This document shows, in pieces, positions 16,369 to 25,127 of a stretch of 64,000 bases of DNA. This stretch comes from an uncultured Lachnospiraceae bacterium. Lineage in GTDB: Bacteria; Bacillota; Clostridia; Lachnospirales; Lachnospiraceae. Both the position numbers and the translations under genes were made by a program. Location of the stretch: assembly GCA_900548905.1 (NCBI GenBank), contig URMK01000020.1, forward strand, positions 37,351-101,350, written 5' to 3'. Position 1 is the stretch's first letter, and each line of letters begins with the position of its first letter. The notes below the pieces were generated by a model. That model did not search any database. It saw only the letters and a list, made by a program, of their open reading frames with translations, and was not told the DNA's origin.

Positions 16369-16899
16369 TCAGATAGCAAAGCTTCCTGTCACATCCCCGT
16401 TAATCACGTAGTATACACTGCTTTCTTCCGGTTTTACATAAAGCTCAACATCCTTGAAATCAGCTTCATCCTTACCCAAATCATATTTCCATACATCTCT
16501 GGCGATCTTGACAAGATCCTCCGTGGAATAGGATTTGCCGGCAAACTGTACGGTAACAACTTCCTTCATCTCTGTATTCGCTGCCGCTTTCTTTACAGGC
16601 GCTTTCTTAACGGCCGGCTTTGCAGCGGCTGTCTTCTCTGCAGCGGGCTTTTCAGCCGTTTTCTTTGCAGGTGCCTTCTTCACAGGCGCTTTTTTTACGG
16701 TTTCTTTCTTAACAGCTTCTTTTTTAACAGGTGCCTTTTTGGCAGGTGCCTTCTTTTCTGCGGGTTCTTTTACAACGGCTTTTACTGCTGGTGTTTTTTC
16801 AGGCTCTTTGGTTTCGATTTTCAGTGCATCAGCTTTCGCAGTAATTTTCTCAACGGGTTTCACAGTTTCCTTAGCTTCGTTTTTCTTCATTTCTGCCAT
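16369..16899 (-). CDS. DUF6465 protein with histone-H1-like Lys/Ala/Pro tail
   Basis: A 176-residue protein with two parts. Residues about 1-110 are low-complexity repeats of KKAP, KKEA and AEK units, like histone H1 tails and the bacterial H1-like proteins. Residues about 115-176 form a compact domain (VQFAGKSYSTEDLVKIARDV, then YVKPEESSVYYVINGDVTGS) typical of DUF6465. The start at 16899 follows AGGAGGAG; the open frame to 16947 is probably untranslated. The positive tail suggests nucleic-acid binding, which is an inference. No signal peptide is present. Confidence 0.85.
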   Translation of the reverse strand: MAEMKKNEAKETVKPVEKITAKADALKIETKEPEKTPAVKAVVKEPAEKKAPAKKAPVKKEAVKKETVKKAPVKKAPAKKTAEKPAAEKTAAAKPAVKKAPVKKAAANTEMKEVVTVQFAGKSYSTEDLVKIARDVWKYDLGKDEADFKDVELYVKPEESSVYYVINGDVTGSFAI

Positions 16900-17002
16900 A
16901 ATTTTCTCCTCCTTTAGACCCAGGTACTTCGTCCAAGCACAACACACAAAGCAGTAATATACCTGAATATAGAATTCAGTTTACCGCAAAGACGCGCAGT
17001 TG

Positions 17003-18415
17003 TCAACTTTTCGCCTTATTTTCCGCTGAAAAAGGAATTGTTACGGTAAAGCAGCTTCCCTTTCCCGGAGTGCTGCTCAGCCCGATTTGGCCTCCGTAGA
17101 ACTCCACAATATGCTTCACGATGGATAAGCCCAGGCCGGTTCCGCCCATCTTTTTGCTGCGACCTTTATCCACCCGGTAAAAGCGTTCGAATATACGCTC
17201 CTGATCCTCTTTGCTGATGCCGCAGCCGTCATCCTTCACGCAGATGCACATGTCGGTCCCCTCCGAAGAAATCTCCACCCATACGTTTCCGCCGGGGTGA
17301 TTGTATTTGATACCGTTGCTCACCAGGTTCATTATCAGCTCGCGCAGCTGTTTGGCACTGGCTTCTATGATGAGGGGTTCGCATTCTTTATGAAGCGCAA
17401 CCTGGTATTCCGCGGCAATGGGTTCCGCGGATTCAAAGATTTCCGTCAGCAGAGGGGCGATGCGCACCATGGAATAGGTCACCTCGGCCTCCTTGGCTTC
17501 CAGGCGGGATATCATGAGGATATCGTTGATAAGGTTGGTCATATTGTCCGTTTCCTTCAGGATACGTGCGATGAAATCCTTTTTTGTGGCCTCATCCTTC
17601 ACAAACCCCTGATCCAGCAGCTCCGCATATCCTTTGACGGAGGTAATGGGTGTTTTCAGTTCATGGGAAGCGTTGCTGAAAAATTCCTGGCGGATTCGTT
17701 TTTCCTTTTCCAGCTGATCCATGTGCTCGCGGATCTCCGCCGCCATTTTCATTGTAGTCTGGGATATCACATTTAATTCCTTATATTTATACTGCCGGAA
17801 GGTAAAGCTGGGGTTTTCTCCCCGCACCTTCACCATTTCCCTGGAAATCTCATTAAGGGGCGTGGTAATGGTATTGGTAAACCGTATGGCAATTACCACG
17901 CTCATGGCAAAAGCAATCCCGGTACCCAAAAGCAGGAGCGGAAAAATCAGAATCATATAATCCAGCATATTCGTATACGGTACCGACATGCGGATCACAT
18001 AGGGGCCTTTCACGGAGTGCACCGCCACATAGAGCAGGCTGCGCCCCAGGCTCTCGGAATTCCTGGCCGCGAAACCGGAGCCGGTTGCCAGGGCTTCCTT
18101 CACCTCTTCCCGCTCCAGATGATTTTCCAGTATTCCCACCTGTTCTATTTCATTATCCGCCACCACCGTCCCGTCTTCGCTGATAATCGTAATCCGGGAT
18201 TCCTCGTCCATGGTGGCTTTATGCAGACTGCTGAGCTGTTCCTGCAGATCGCCTTCATAATCCAGGGAGTAGTCCACCACATGGATCGTATTAATCATTG
18301 ACTCCCTGTTATTTTTCAGCATGTTCTTTCCTATAAAATAGTAGGAAAAAACACTGCTGACCGCAAGGGCCAGCATGAGTATCGCTACGAACCGGAGTAA
18401 AATTGCTCGTTTCAT
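17003..18415 (-). CDS. phoR: Sensor histidine kinase, PhoR-like
   Basis: A 470-residue membrane kinase. TM1 at about 8-28 and TM2 at about 152-178 enclose an extracytoplasmic sensor part. A HAMP region follows, then the dimerisation motif NASHELKTPITSVKGYAELL with His251, and the ATPase motifs DDGCGISKEDQERIFERFYR and GGTGLGLSIVKHI. It begins three bases after the response regulator and sits beside a Na/Pi cotransporter, so phosphate sensing is likely. The symbol is by context; other HAMP kinases look alike. Confidence 0.87.
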   Translation of the reverse strand: MKRAILLRFVAILMLALAVSSVFSYYFIGKNMLKNNRESMINTIHVVDYSLDYEGDLQEQLSSLHKATMDEESRITIISEDGTVVADNEIEQVGILENHLEREEVKEALATGSGFAARNSESLGRSLLYVAVHSVKGPYVIRMSVPYTNMLDYMILIFPLLLLGTGIAFAMSVVIAIRFTNTITTPLNEISREMVKVRGENPSFTFRQYKYKELNVISQTTMKMAAEIREHMDQLEKEKRIRQEFFSNASHELKTPITSVKGYAELLDQGFVKDEATKKDFIARILKETDNMTNLINDILMISRLEAKEAEVTYSMVRIAPLLTEIFESAEPIAAEYQVALHKECEPLIIEASAKQLRELIMNLVSNGIKYNHPGGNVWVEISSEGTDMCICVKDDGCGISKEDQERIFERFYRVDKGRSKKMGGTGLGLSIVKHIVEFYGGQIGLSSTPGKGSCFTVTIPFSAENKAKS

Positions 18416-18417
18416 GT

Positions 18418-19134
18418 TTAATTTTCCTTATTTTCATTCTCCTGGGGGATCACAAAACGATATCCCACGCTGCGGATTGTTTTGATGTATCTGCTTCCTT
18501 CCTCCCCCAGCTTCTGACGAAGAGTCCTGATATGAATATCCAGCGTCCTTGTTTCGATATCTGCGGAATAATCCCACAGCTTATTCAGCAGTTCATCCCG
18601 TTCCACCACTCTGGTACGGTTATCAATGAGATACATCAGCAGTTCATATTCTTTATAAGTAAGGGAAACCGGCCCCCCGTTCATAACCACTTCCCGGGCC
18701 GCCGGATCCACCGACAGGCCGCCCATCTTAATCTTGCCCGTTTCATGCACAGGCTGCTGCTCCGCCGCCCGCCGCAGAAGGGAACGGATCCGGGCCGCCA
18801 GTTCCAGCACACCGAAGGGCTTCGTTATATAATCATCCGCGCCGCCGTCGAGGCCCACTACTTTATCGTATTCCTTATCCTTAGCCGTAAGGACAATAAT
18901 CGGGATATTTTTGATCTCATCCTCTCTGCCACGGATAAGACGGATGGCCGAAAGACCGTCCATCCCCGGAAGCATCAGGTCAAAAACCGCCAAATCCGGT
19001 TTTTCCTTCCCCACCAGCTCCAGAGCCTCCTCGGCCGTTTCAAAAGACAGGACCTGATAGCCATAGCCTTCCAATGCAATTTTCACAAGATTCCGGATAT
19101 TCTCATCATCTTCAATAACAAATATTTTCTGCAT
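18418..19134 (-). CDS. phoB: Response regulator, PhoB/PhoP-like (OmpR family)
   Basis: A 238-residue regulator. The receiver domain has the acidic pair E8/D9-D10, the phospho-acceptor Asp52 in AVFDLMLPGMDG, and the conserved Lys in VLTAKDKEYDK. The C-terminal winged helix contains LTYKEYELLMYLIDN and ETRTLDIHIRTLRQKLGE. The start at 19134 follows AGAGGTAAGC; the open frame continues to 19164. It lies between the Na/Pi cotransporter and the kinase, and a PHO box lies upstream of the unit. Confidence 0.88.
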   Translation of the reverse strand: MQKIFVIEDDENIRNLVKIALEGYGYQVLSFETAEEALELVGKEKPDLAVFDLMLPGMDGLSAIRLIRGREDEIKNIPIIVLTAKDKEYDKVVGLDGGADDYITKPFGVLELAARIRSLLRRAAEQQPVHETGKIKMGGLSVDPAAREVVMNGGPVSLTYKEYELLMYLIDNRTRVVERDELLNKLWDYSADIETRTLDIHIRTLRQKLGEEGSRYIKTIRSVGYRFVIPQENENKEN

Positions 19135-19183
19135 GCTTACCTCTCCATTCTTCTGCAAACGCACCCGCTACGCTATCAGTATA

Positions 19184-20875
19184 TCATTCTTCATCCAATG
19201 CAGGAAGGGCTTTCCCGGATTCGCTCACCACATACCCGGCAATGTTGGTAGCATGGTCGGCTATCCTTTCCAGGTTGCTGATCAGGTCGAGGAATACCAC
19301 GCCGCTTTCCGGGACGCATTTTCCTTTGGACAGACGCTGTATATGCTTTTCCCGTAGTTCATCCTCCAGCTTGTCAACATTCCTTTCGTAATCGGCTTCC
19401 TGGAGTGCATCGCTGGCACTGGAAAGTTCTCTCGCTTTCAGGGCGCTTTCCAGGGCAAGAATAGTTTCCTCCGCTATAAGCTTCAGATCCTTAAAGCCTT
19501 TCTTGGAAAAGGTGACGTCATCCTTGCGCATATTATCCGCCAGTTCAGCGATATTTTCCGCATGGTCGCCCACCCTTTCCAGATCGCTTACCGTATAAAA
19601 CAGGTTTTTGATCACCTGATGCTGTTCCTCCGTGAGGGAAAGGTTATCCACACGTACGAGGAACGCGGTGAGTATTTTTTCCATTTCATTTATGATCTTT
19701 TCATTCTGGAAAACGGAGCGAATGGTTTCCTTATTTCCGGTTTCAATACCCTCCAGGGATTTTTTCAGGTTTAGCAGCGTGGACTGTCCCATGACATTCA
19801 CTTCACCCAGTACGGCGTCCATGGCAAAAGCGGGATTCCCCAGGATACGTTCGTCCAGATGTCTGCTCATTTCACCGGAAGCACTGATCTCGGGCTGTTC
19901 CCCGGACTTGTCCTCCCTTATGATATAGCTGGAAAGCTTCACGAGCTTATCCGCAAAAGGAACGAGCATAAGGGTATTGAGTACGTTAAATACGGTATGG
20001 AATATGGAAATTTCCACACTGTTTATGGTTGACGAACCCCATACCGGATTAAACCGGAAGAGGATAAACATAATAATTCCGAAAACGACCGCTCCTATCA
20101 CATTGAAAAGCAGATGGATGATAGAAGCTCTTTTTGCATTTTTCCCGGCTCCCGCGCTGGATATCAGGGCGGTCACACAGGTTCCTATATTCTGGCCCAG
20201 CGTGATAAACACGGCGGACTTCCAGTTCACTACCCCGTTGAGGGCCAGTGTCTGGAGAATTCCCACCGAAGCGGATGAGCTTTGAATGATAGCCGTAACC
20301 ACAGCGCCTGCCAGAATAGCAAGCACGGGGTTTTTACCCAGCACTGCAAAAGCATCCGCAAAGACAGGTGCATCCCTGTATGGTTTGATGGCGTCGGACA
20401 TGAAAGACAAGCCGATAAAGAGAATACTGAAGCCGACGAGGATTTCCCCGACTTTTTTCTTTTTTTCACTCTTGGTAAAAAGGACCAGAAATGCACCGAT
20501 TCCCAATAACAGAGGGGCAAAGAATTCGGGCTTCATAATACTGCCCCATTCGCTCATGGAAACAATCCAGGCCGTTATGGTGGTACCGATGTTGGCCCCC
20601 ATAATCACGCCCACTGCCTGCGCCAGTTCCAACATGCCGGCGTTAACAAACCCCACCACCATGACCGTTGTGGCGGAAGAGCTCTGAATAATCGCAGTTA
20701 CTCCGGCTCCTACAAGGATGGCCATCAGCCTGTTCTTGGTCAGAAATCCCATCAGCTTCTGCATCTTGCCCCCGGCTGATTTCTGAAGGCCGTCAGCCAT
20801 GATATTCATTCCGTAAAGAAACATGCCAAGGCCGCCGATGAATGAAAACAACATTCCTACATCATTAATAGACAT
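19184..20875 (-). CDS. Na+/phosphate cotransporter family protein with PhoU domain
   Basis: A 563-residue protein. The two inverted NptA/PNaS repeats are visible as GAGVTAIIQSSSATTVMVVG and GAVVTAIIQSSSASVGILQT, the QSSS motifs that form the transport site. A C-terminal PhoU-like helical domain (about 340-563) contains DLERVGDHAENIAELADN and NLERIADHATNIAGYVV. It likely imports or balances phosphate across the membrane. The gene heads the phosphate-related unit with phoB and phoR and has a PHO box about 200 bases upstream. The start follows GGAGAGTTGG. Confidence 0.92.
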   Translation of the reverse strand: MSINDVGMLFSFIGGLGMFLYGMNIMADGLQKSAGGKMQKLMGFLTKNRLMAILVGAGVTAIIQSSSATTVMVVGFVNAGMLELAQAVGVIMGANIGTTITAWIVSMSEWGSIMKPEFFAPLLLGIGAFLVLFTKSEKKKKVGEILVGFSILFIGLSFMSDAIKPYRDAPVFADAFAVLGKNPVLAILAGAVVTAIIQSSSASVGILQTLALNGVVNWKSAVFITLGQNIGTCVTALISSAGAGKNAKRASIIHLLFNVIGAVVFGIIMFILFRFNPVWGSSTINSVEISIFHTVFNVLNTLMLVPFADKLVKLSSYIIREDKSGEQPEISASGEMSRHLDERILGNPAFAMDAVLGEVNVMGQSTLLNLKKSLEGIETGNKETIRSVFQNEKIINEMEKILTAFLVRVDNLSLTEEQHQVIKNLFYTVSDLERVGDHAENIAELADNMRKDDVTFSKKGFKDLKLIAEETILALESALKARELSSASDALQEADYERNVDKLEDELREKHIQRLSKGKCVPESGVVFLDLISNLERIADHATNIAGYVVSESGKALPALDEE

Positions 20876-21055
20876 TCCAACTCTCCTCTGCCCTCGTCAA
20901 CGGATATCGCTGTCTTTTCACGCAATCGAAATCCTGACTTCTCCCTCATTCCGCTTCGGGGCGGTATTTATTTTTCATTGGTTGTAACTTTCCCGTAGCA
21001 GTTACATGGGTTTTACAATGGAGAAAAAATTCATACTTTCTCATTGTCCTTCTTT

Positions 21056-21109
21056 ATTCTATCAGGCGTGTGTAAAGTACACGCTTAGGTTATGTAAAAT
21101 CTATGTAAA
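21056..21109 (-). promoter_or_regulatory. Candidate PHO box and promoter for the Na/Pi-phoBR unit
   Basis: On the minus strand TTTACA occurs at 21104-21109, 21093-21098 and 21071-21076, spaced 11 and 22 bases apart, so on one helix face. A -10-like TAGAAT lies at 21056-21061, placing the repeats at about -21 to -59. This matches PhoP promoters in Bacillus, where TT(A/T/C)ACA repeats have an 11-base period. Confidence 0.65.
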
Positions 21110-21139
21110 ATATCATTTTAATTTGTTATTTAAAGATAG

Positions 21140-21472
21140 AAAGGGCCCTGTTACCAGGAGGATAAGGAATACCAGCTGCCGCTGGATCAGATTTATTTTA
21201 TTGATTCTGCAGATGGGAAAACCTTTTTATATCTGGAAAAAGAGGTGTATTCCTGTCGTGAGACCCTGAGTACCCTGGAGGAAAGGCTGTCCTTTACTTC
21301 TTTTGCACGGATCAGCAAAAGCTGCCTGGTCAATACCTGTTATCTTAAGAGTGTGCGTCCGTTATACAACCACCGGCTGGAGGCTGCGCTCCGGAACGGG
21401 GAAAAGCTGATCATCACGCGTAATTATATCGAACCTTTGAAAGAGAAACTGAAAGGAGAATGTTATGAATAA
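21140..21472 (+). pseudogene. 5'-truncated LytTR DNA-binding regulator
   Basis: The open frame from the stop at 21137-21139 to 21472 encodes a LytTR DNA-binding domain (QLPLDQIYFIDSADGKTFLY, then FARISKSCLVNTCYLKSVRP, ending in a KLIITRNYIEPLKEKL block). Relatives are about 145-150 residues and have about 45 more at the N-terminus. Here no ATG, GTG or TTG is present before the conserved part; the first in-frame ATG (21245) is inside the domain. An AGGAGG at about 21155 has no start codon after it. The downstream DUF3021 gene is intact. It is probably a remnant, unless a rare start is used. Confidence 0.7.
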
Positions 21473-21878
21473 ACTGGTTTCTGTACGTGTTCCTTCTATA
21501 TGTATCTGTTTTACCCTCATTACAATTGCCAACTCGGCACTGCAGGTATTATACAGCCGCGGCCTGGACGGATATACCGCTTCGGTGCTGTATCTTTTTC
21601 TCTGGCTGATTATCTGCCAGCTGATCGATGCCGTTGTCTGCAGAATCGAATTCAGAAAATGGAGCCATTACTGCCTTACGGAATCCCTCATCCTTTATCT
21701 GGCCACTCTTGTCTTCTGCCGTATTTTTTATTGGAATTCCCTGACGCTCAGGCAGCTGGCAACCTATACCGCCGTGTTTCTGCTTGTGGATATATCCATA
21801 TTCACTTACTTCAGGAAACGGCAGGATATGCGGGCGGAGGAAATTAATGAACTGCTTCACAAAAGAGAGAAGGGATAA
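21465..21878 (+). CDS. DUF3021 family membrane protein
   Basis: A 137-residue protein with four hydrophobic segments (about 10-28, 40-60, 70-92 and 98-115) and a charged C-terminus. DUF3021 proteins are normally co-transcribed with a LytTR regulator and are thought to restrain it. That pairing is kept here: the ATG overlaps the end of the truncated LytTR frame and follows AAAGGAGAA. With its partner damaged, the gene may be non-functional or act on another LytTR protein. Confidence 0.8.
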   Translation: MNKLVSVRVPSICICFTLITIANSALQVLYSRGLDGYTASVLYLFLWLIICQLIDAVVCRIEFRKWSHYCLTESLILYLATLVFCRIFYWNSLTLRQLATYTAVFLLVDISIFTYFRKRQDMRAEEINELLHKREKG

Positions 21879-21900
21879 GGTATCCGCTGCACGTGGACTA

Positions 21901-21941
21901 AAAAATCGGAAGAAGGTTATCTGCCGCCTTCTTCCGATTTT
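21901..21941. terminator. Bidirectional terminator between DUF3021 gene and uppP
   Basis: AAAATCGGAAGAAGG and CCTTCTTCCGATTTT (21927-21941) form a perfect 15-base stem with an 11-base loop. The A-run and T-run at the ends serve both directions. Confidence 0.85.
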
Positions 21942-21948
21942 CTATGTC

Positions 21949-21986
21949 ACTCAAACTCCGCATCTGTCAAACGGCTCTCCGCCCGC
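21949..21986 (+). repeat. ACTCAAACT repeat, copy R2
   Basis: It reads ACTCAAACTCCGCATCTGTC followed by AAACGGCTCTCCGCCCGC. It matches R3 at 63925-63962 in 32 of 38 positions, and R1 on the minus strand at 52967-52935 in 27 of 33. This copy lies downstream of uppP and does not front a gene. Confidence 0.7.
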
Positions 21987-22004
21987 AAATTTCCCTTCCG
22001 GTAC

Positions 22005-22838
22005 TCATGCGGCAAGCAGATAAAAATAGGCAAGCACAATAATTCCCAGCACAATCCGGTACCAGCCGAATATCTTAAAGTCGTGCTTTTTGATATAACC
22101 CATCAGGAAAGAAATAACTCCCATGGAAACCACGAATGCCACTACCATACCGATGATCAGCAGGGAGGCTTCCGTCATGGTAAAACCGAAACCAAACTTG
22201 ACAAGCTTCAGAAGGCTGGCGCCGAACATGACGGGGATTGCCAGAAAAAAAGTGAACTCCGCAGATACCACCCTGCTAACCCCTATCAGCAGCGCCCCCA
22301 CAATTGTGGCCCCCGAGCGGGAGGTTCCGGGGAATACCGCAGCGATCAGCTGGAAAAGGCCGATAATCAGGGCATCCCTGTAGGTGAGGGCTGCCAGGCT
22401 GTTGATTCTGGGCTTTTTCCCTTTGTTCCAGTTTTCAATCAGGATAAAAGCGACACCGAATAATATCAGCATGATAGCTACCGTAGTCGCATTATACAGA
22501 TAAGGCTCCACAATATCATCCAGGAGGACGCCGTAAATCATGGCGGGGATGCAGGCCACCAGTACCTTGAACCACATCACAAAAATATCGGGTTTTATAA
22601 TACCTTTTTTCCGGTTCTTACCCAGATCGAAGGGGAAAATCTTATTCCAGAACAAAACCACCACGGCCATAATGGCACCCAGCTGGATGACCACGAGAAA
22701 TACCTCCCAGAATTCCGGGGATACATCCAGTGTCACAAACTCATTGAGAAGAATCATGTGGCCGGTGCTGCTGATAGGCAGCCATTCTGTAATTCCTTCC
22801 ACAATACCGAACAAAATCGATTTTAAAATTTCAATCAT
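22005..22838 (-). CDS. uppP: Undecaprenyl-diphosphatase UppP (BacA)
   Basis: A 277-residue polytopic enzyme that recycles undecaprenyl pyrophosphate for cell-wall synthesis and gives bacitracin tolerance. The conserved glutamate motif GIVEGITEWLPISSTGHMIL (residues about 11-30) and FPGTSRSGATIVGALLIGVSR are complete. The start follows GGAGAATAGGT. It is the last gene of the aminotransferase-patatin-uppP run. Confidence 0.95.
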   Translation of the reverse strand: MIEILKSILFGIVEGITEWLPISSTGHMILLNEFVTLDVSPEFWEVFLVVIQLGAIMAVVVLFWNKIFPFDLGKNRKKGIIKPDIFVMWFKVLVACIPAMIYGVLLDDIVEPYLYNATTVAIMLILFGVAFILIENWNKGKKPRINSLAALTYRDALIIGLFQLIAAVFPGTSRSGATIVGALLIGVSRVVSAEFTFFLAIPVMFGASLLKLVKFGFGFTMTEASLLIIGMVVAFVVSMGVISFLMGYIKKHDFKIFGWYRIVLGIIVLAYFYLLAA

Positions 22839-22850
22839 ACCTATTCTCCA

Positions 22851-23717
22851 TTATTTTTTACTTTCCGTTCCCGGTTCCAGATAGTGCAGCAGATCCTCGT
22901 AGCAATCCATAGCATCCTGATAGCCTTCTTCATACAGCAGACGCAGCTTTTCCCTGTCTTTTTCTATCCGCCCTATCCCGCCGGCTTTCCGGGGACGTAT
23001 CACAAAGGCCTGCCCGTTGGCCGTCTGGGCATCCAGATAATCCAGCATATTGTTATAGGCAATATGTCTGTTTGCCATCAGATCATAGATTTTCGGGTAC
23101 CTGGCATAGCGCAGCTTCACCAGGCCGAGATGGGAGGACGGTTTTCTCCGGTAGCCCTCCTCTTTGGTGAGCACCACCACGTTTTTCCGGTTGCCGTCCA
23201 CAATGGAATGCATGATAGGGACACTGTCCGAAAGGCCGCCGTCCAGATAGCGTTTTTCACCGATTTTCACATTTCGGGAAACCAGAGGAAGGGAAGCGGA
23301 CGCCCTCACCGCAATGATATCCCTGTTCATCTCCTTCAGACGCAGGTATTCCGGCTGCCCCGTTTCGATATTGGTCGCCACCGCGTAGGCTTTTCCCGGA
23401 TACCGGTTGAAGGTTTCATAGTCATAGGGGTTCAGGCGGTTGGGGATATCGTCATAGCACATCTTTACCCCAAACAAATCCCCTGTTGTCAATACATTAT
23501 ATGCGCTGCAATAATGTTTATCCTCCAGATAATCCACGCTGACGGCATAAGCCCTGCCCCGCTGACCCGACAGATAGCTGCACAGATGGCAGGCTCCCGC
23601 CGAAACACCATAGCAATTGGAGAATTCTATTTTTTTGTCCAGGAAAAAATCCAGGACGCCGGCGGTATAAACGCCCTTCATTCCGCCGCCTTCCAAAACC
23701 AATCCGGCCTGATACAT
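22851..23717 (-). CDS. Patatin-like phospholipase
   Basis: A 288-residue serine acyl hydrolase of the bacterial patatin family (YjjU/RssA-like). The oxyanion loop EGGGMKGVYTAG, the nucleophile elbow GVSAG (Ser39) and the dyad Asp in LDGG (Asp159) are all present. There is no signal peptide, so it is probably cytosolic or membrane-associated. It lies four bases after the aminotransferase gene and 12 before uppP. The lipid substrate is not known. Confidence 0.9.
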   Translation of the reverse strand: MYQAGLVLEGGGMKGVYTAGVLDFFLDKKIEFSNCYGVSAGACHLCSYLSGQRGRAYAVSVDYLEDKHYCSAYNVLTTGDLFGVKMCYDDIPNRLNPYDYETFNRYPGKAYAVATNIETGQPEYLRLKEMNRDIIAVRASASLPLVSRNVKIGEKRYLDGGLSDSVPIMHSIVDGNRKNVVVLTKEEGYRRKPSSHLGLVKLRYARYPKIYDLMANRHIAYNNMLDYLDAQTANGQAFVIRPRKAGGIGRIEKDREKLRLLYEEGYQDAMDCYEDLLHYLEPGTESKK

Positions 23718-23720
23718 AAT

Positions 23721-24917
23721 CTACCTCCGTTGTCCGTACTCTTCCTTCACAAATCTGCGCAGTGCCGGCAGGGATCGCTCCACCTTTTCCGTGTCAATAC
23801 AGTAGGCCATCCGGAAATAGCCGGGACAGCCGAAGGTATCGCCCGGTACCAGAATCAGATCATATTTCAGGGCTTTTTCACAAAAAATCCCGGCATCCTC
23901 TTCCAGTGCTTTGGGGAATATGTAGAAGGTCCCGCCGGGTTTCACACAGGTAAAACCCAATTCTGTCAGACAGTCATACATCAGGTTCCGGTTGGTTTCA
24001 TAAACGGACAGATCCGCGGTCTTATCCAGAACCTCCGCCACCGCAAGCTGGATGATGGAGGGCGGACAGTTATGGCCGATTCCCCTGGATATCTGGCCGC
24101 ACATATTTACTATGGTTTCCGCATCCGGGCAGGCAGGATTCACCGCCACATAACCAATCCGTTCCCCCGGAAGAGACAGGGATTTGGAAAAGGAATAACA
24201 GGAAATGGTATTGGCGTAATAACGGGATACATAGGGTACCTTTACGCCTGTAAATGCAATTTCCCGATAAGGCTCATCCGAAATGATAAAAACAGAATGC
24301 CCGTATTCCTCTTCCTTTTCCCGGAGGATACCGGCAAGGCGTTCTATCGTTTCTTCGGAATAGACCACTCCGGAAGGATTATTCGGCGAATTAATCAGGA
24401 CTGCCGTCACCTTTTCATTCAGCATTTCTTCAAACGCCCCGAAATTGATCTGGAAGGTGCCGGTATCCGCCGGAACCACCTTCAGGACCGCTCCGGTCAG
24501 ATTTACATATGGATTATATTCCGGGAAATAGGGGGCAAAGGTCAGGATTTCATCCCCGGGCTGTGTCACCGCCCGATAGGCATGGGCCAGTGCGCCGGCT
24601 GCACCGGATGCCATAAAAATATGCTGCGGACCGTAGTCCATTCCGAATCTTTTGTTCAAAGACTCTGCGATTTTTGCCCGCACCGAAGGGATTCCCAGAC
24701 TGGGGCTGTAACCATGCAGCTCCATGGGATTGCTGTTTTGAAGCATTTCTATCATGCAGTCCGTAAATTCCGCGGGAACCGGGACGGACGGGTTCCCCAG
24801 ACTGTAATCATATACATTTTCATAGCCGATCTCTTCCCCACGCCTGGCAGCGAATTCGGATAAAGTACGGATGACCGATTTTCCGCCGAGCATGGCTTTA
24901 TATTGCTCTGATACCAT
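23721..24917 (-). CDS. PLP-dependent aminotransferase (class I/II)
   Basis: A 398-residue fold-type I aminotransferase. Seen: DYSLGNPSVPVP at the substrate entry, INSPNNPSGVVYS, IISDEPYREI, and the PLP lysine in SFSKSLSLPGERIGY. The start at 24917 follows GGAGGGAAATT, while the open frame continues to 24977. It resembles aspartate-type aminotransferases annotated as pyridoxal phosphate-dependent aminotransferase in clostridia. Its amino-acid specificity is not deducible here. Confidence 0.9.
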   Translation of the reverse strand: MVSEQYKAMLGGKSVIRTLSEFAARRGEEIGYENVYDYSLGNPSVPVPAEFTDCMIEMLQNSNPMELHGYSPSLGIPSVRAKIAESLNKRFGMDYGPQHIFMASGAAGALAHAYRAVTQPGDEILTFAPYFPEYNPYVNLTGAVLKVVPADTGTFQINFGAFEEMLNEKVTAVLINSPNNPSGVVYSEETIERLAGILREKEEEYGHSVFIISDEPYREIAFTGVKVPYVSRYYANTISCYSFSKSLSLPGERIGYVAVNPACPDAETIVNMCGQISRGIGHNCPPSIIQLAVAEVLDKTADLSVYETNRNLMYDCLTELGFTCVKPGGTFYIFPKALEEDAGIFCEKALKYDLILVPGDTFGCPGYFRMAYCIDTEKVERSLPALRRFVKEEYGQRR

Positions 24918-25127
24918 AATTTCCCTCCAAACCGTTTTGCGGCTTTGCTGTCTTTTTTGTCCCGACCATTGTATCACATGGGAGGCTGCAGTTACAATAG
25001 GAACCTTGGCCTGCCGCCCTGTGGTTTGGCCTGCCCGGTTTGCCCGCCCTGTTTTTCCCTGGGGCGGCGGTGCTGCAAGGTTCCTTCCAGGGGAACGGCT
25101 TTAGTCGTTTTCGCTCTCGCTCGGTTA

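Noticed and set aside
21006..21269. 87-codon open frame on the plus strand
   Set aside because: It crosses the PHO box and the start of the LytTR remnant in a different frame, with no ribosome site or motif.
21245..21472. Complete 75-codon gene starting at the ATG 21245
   Set aside because: That ATG lies inside a conserved LytTR strand and has no ribosome site; a truncated gene is more likely.
22884..24863. 659-codon open frame on the plus strand
   Set aside because: It lies opposite the patatin and aminotransferase genes, which have clear motifs and ribosome sites; the antisense frame is His/Arg/Gln-rich with no family motif.
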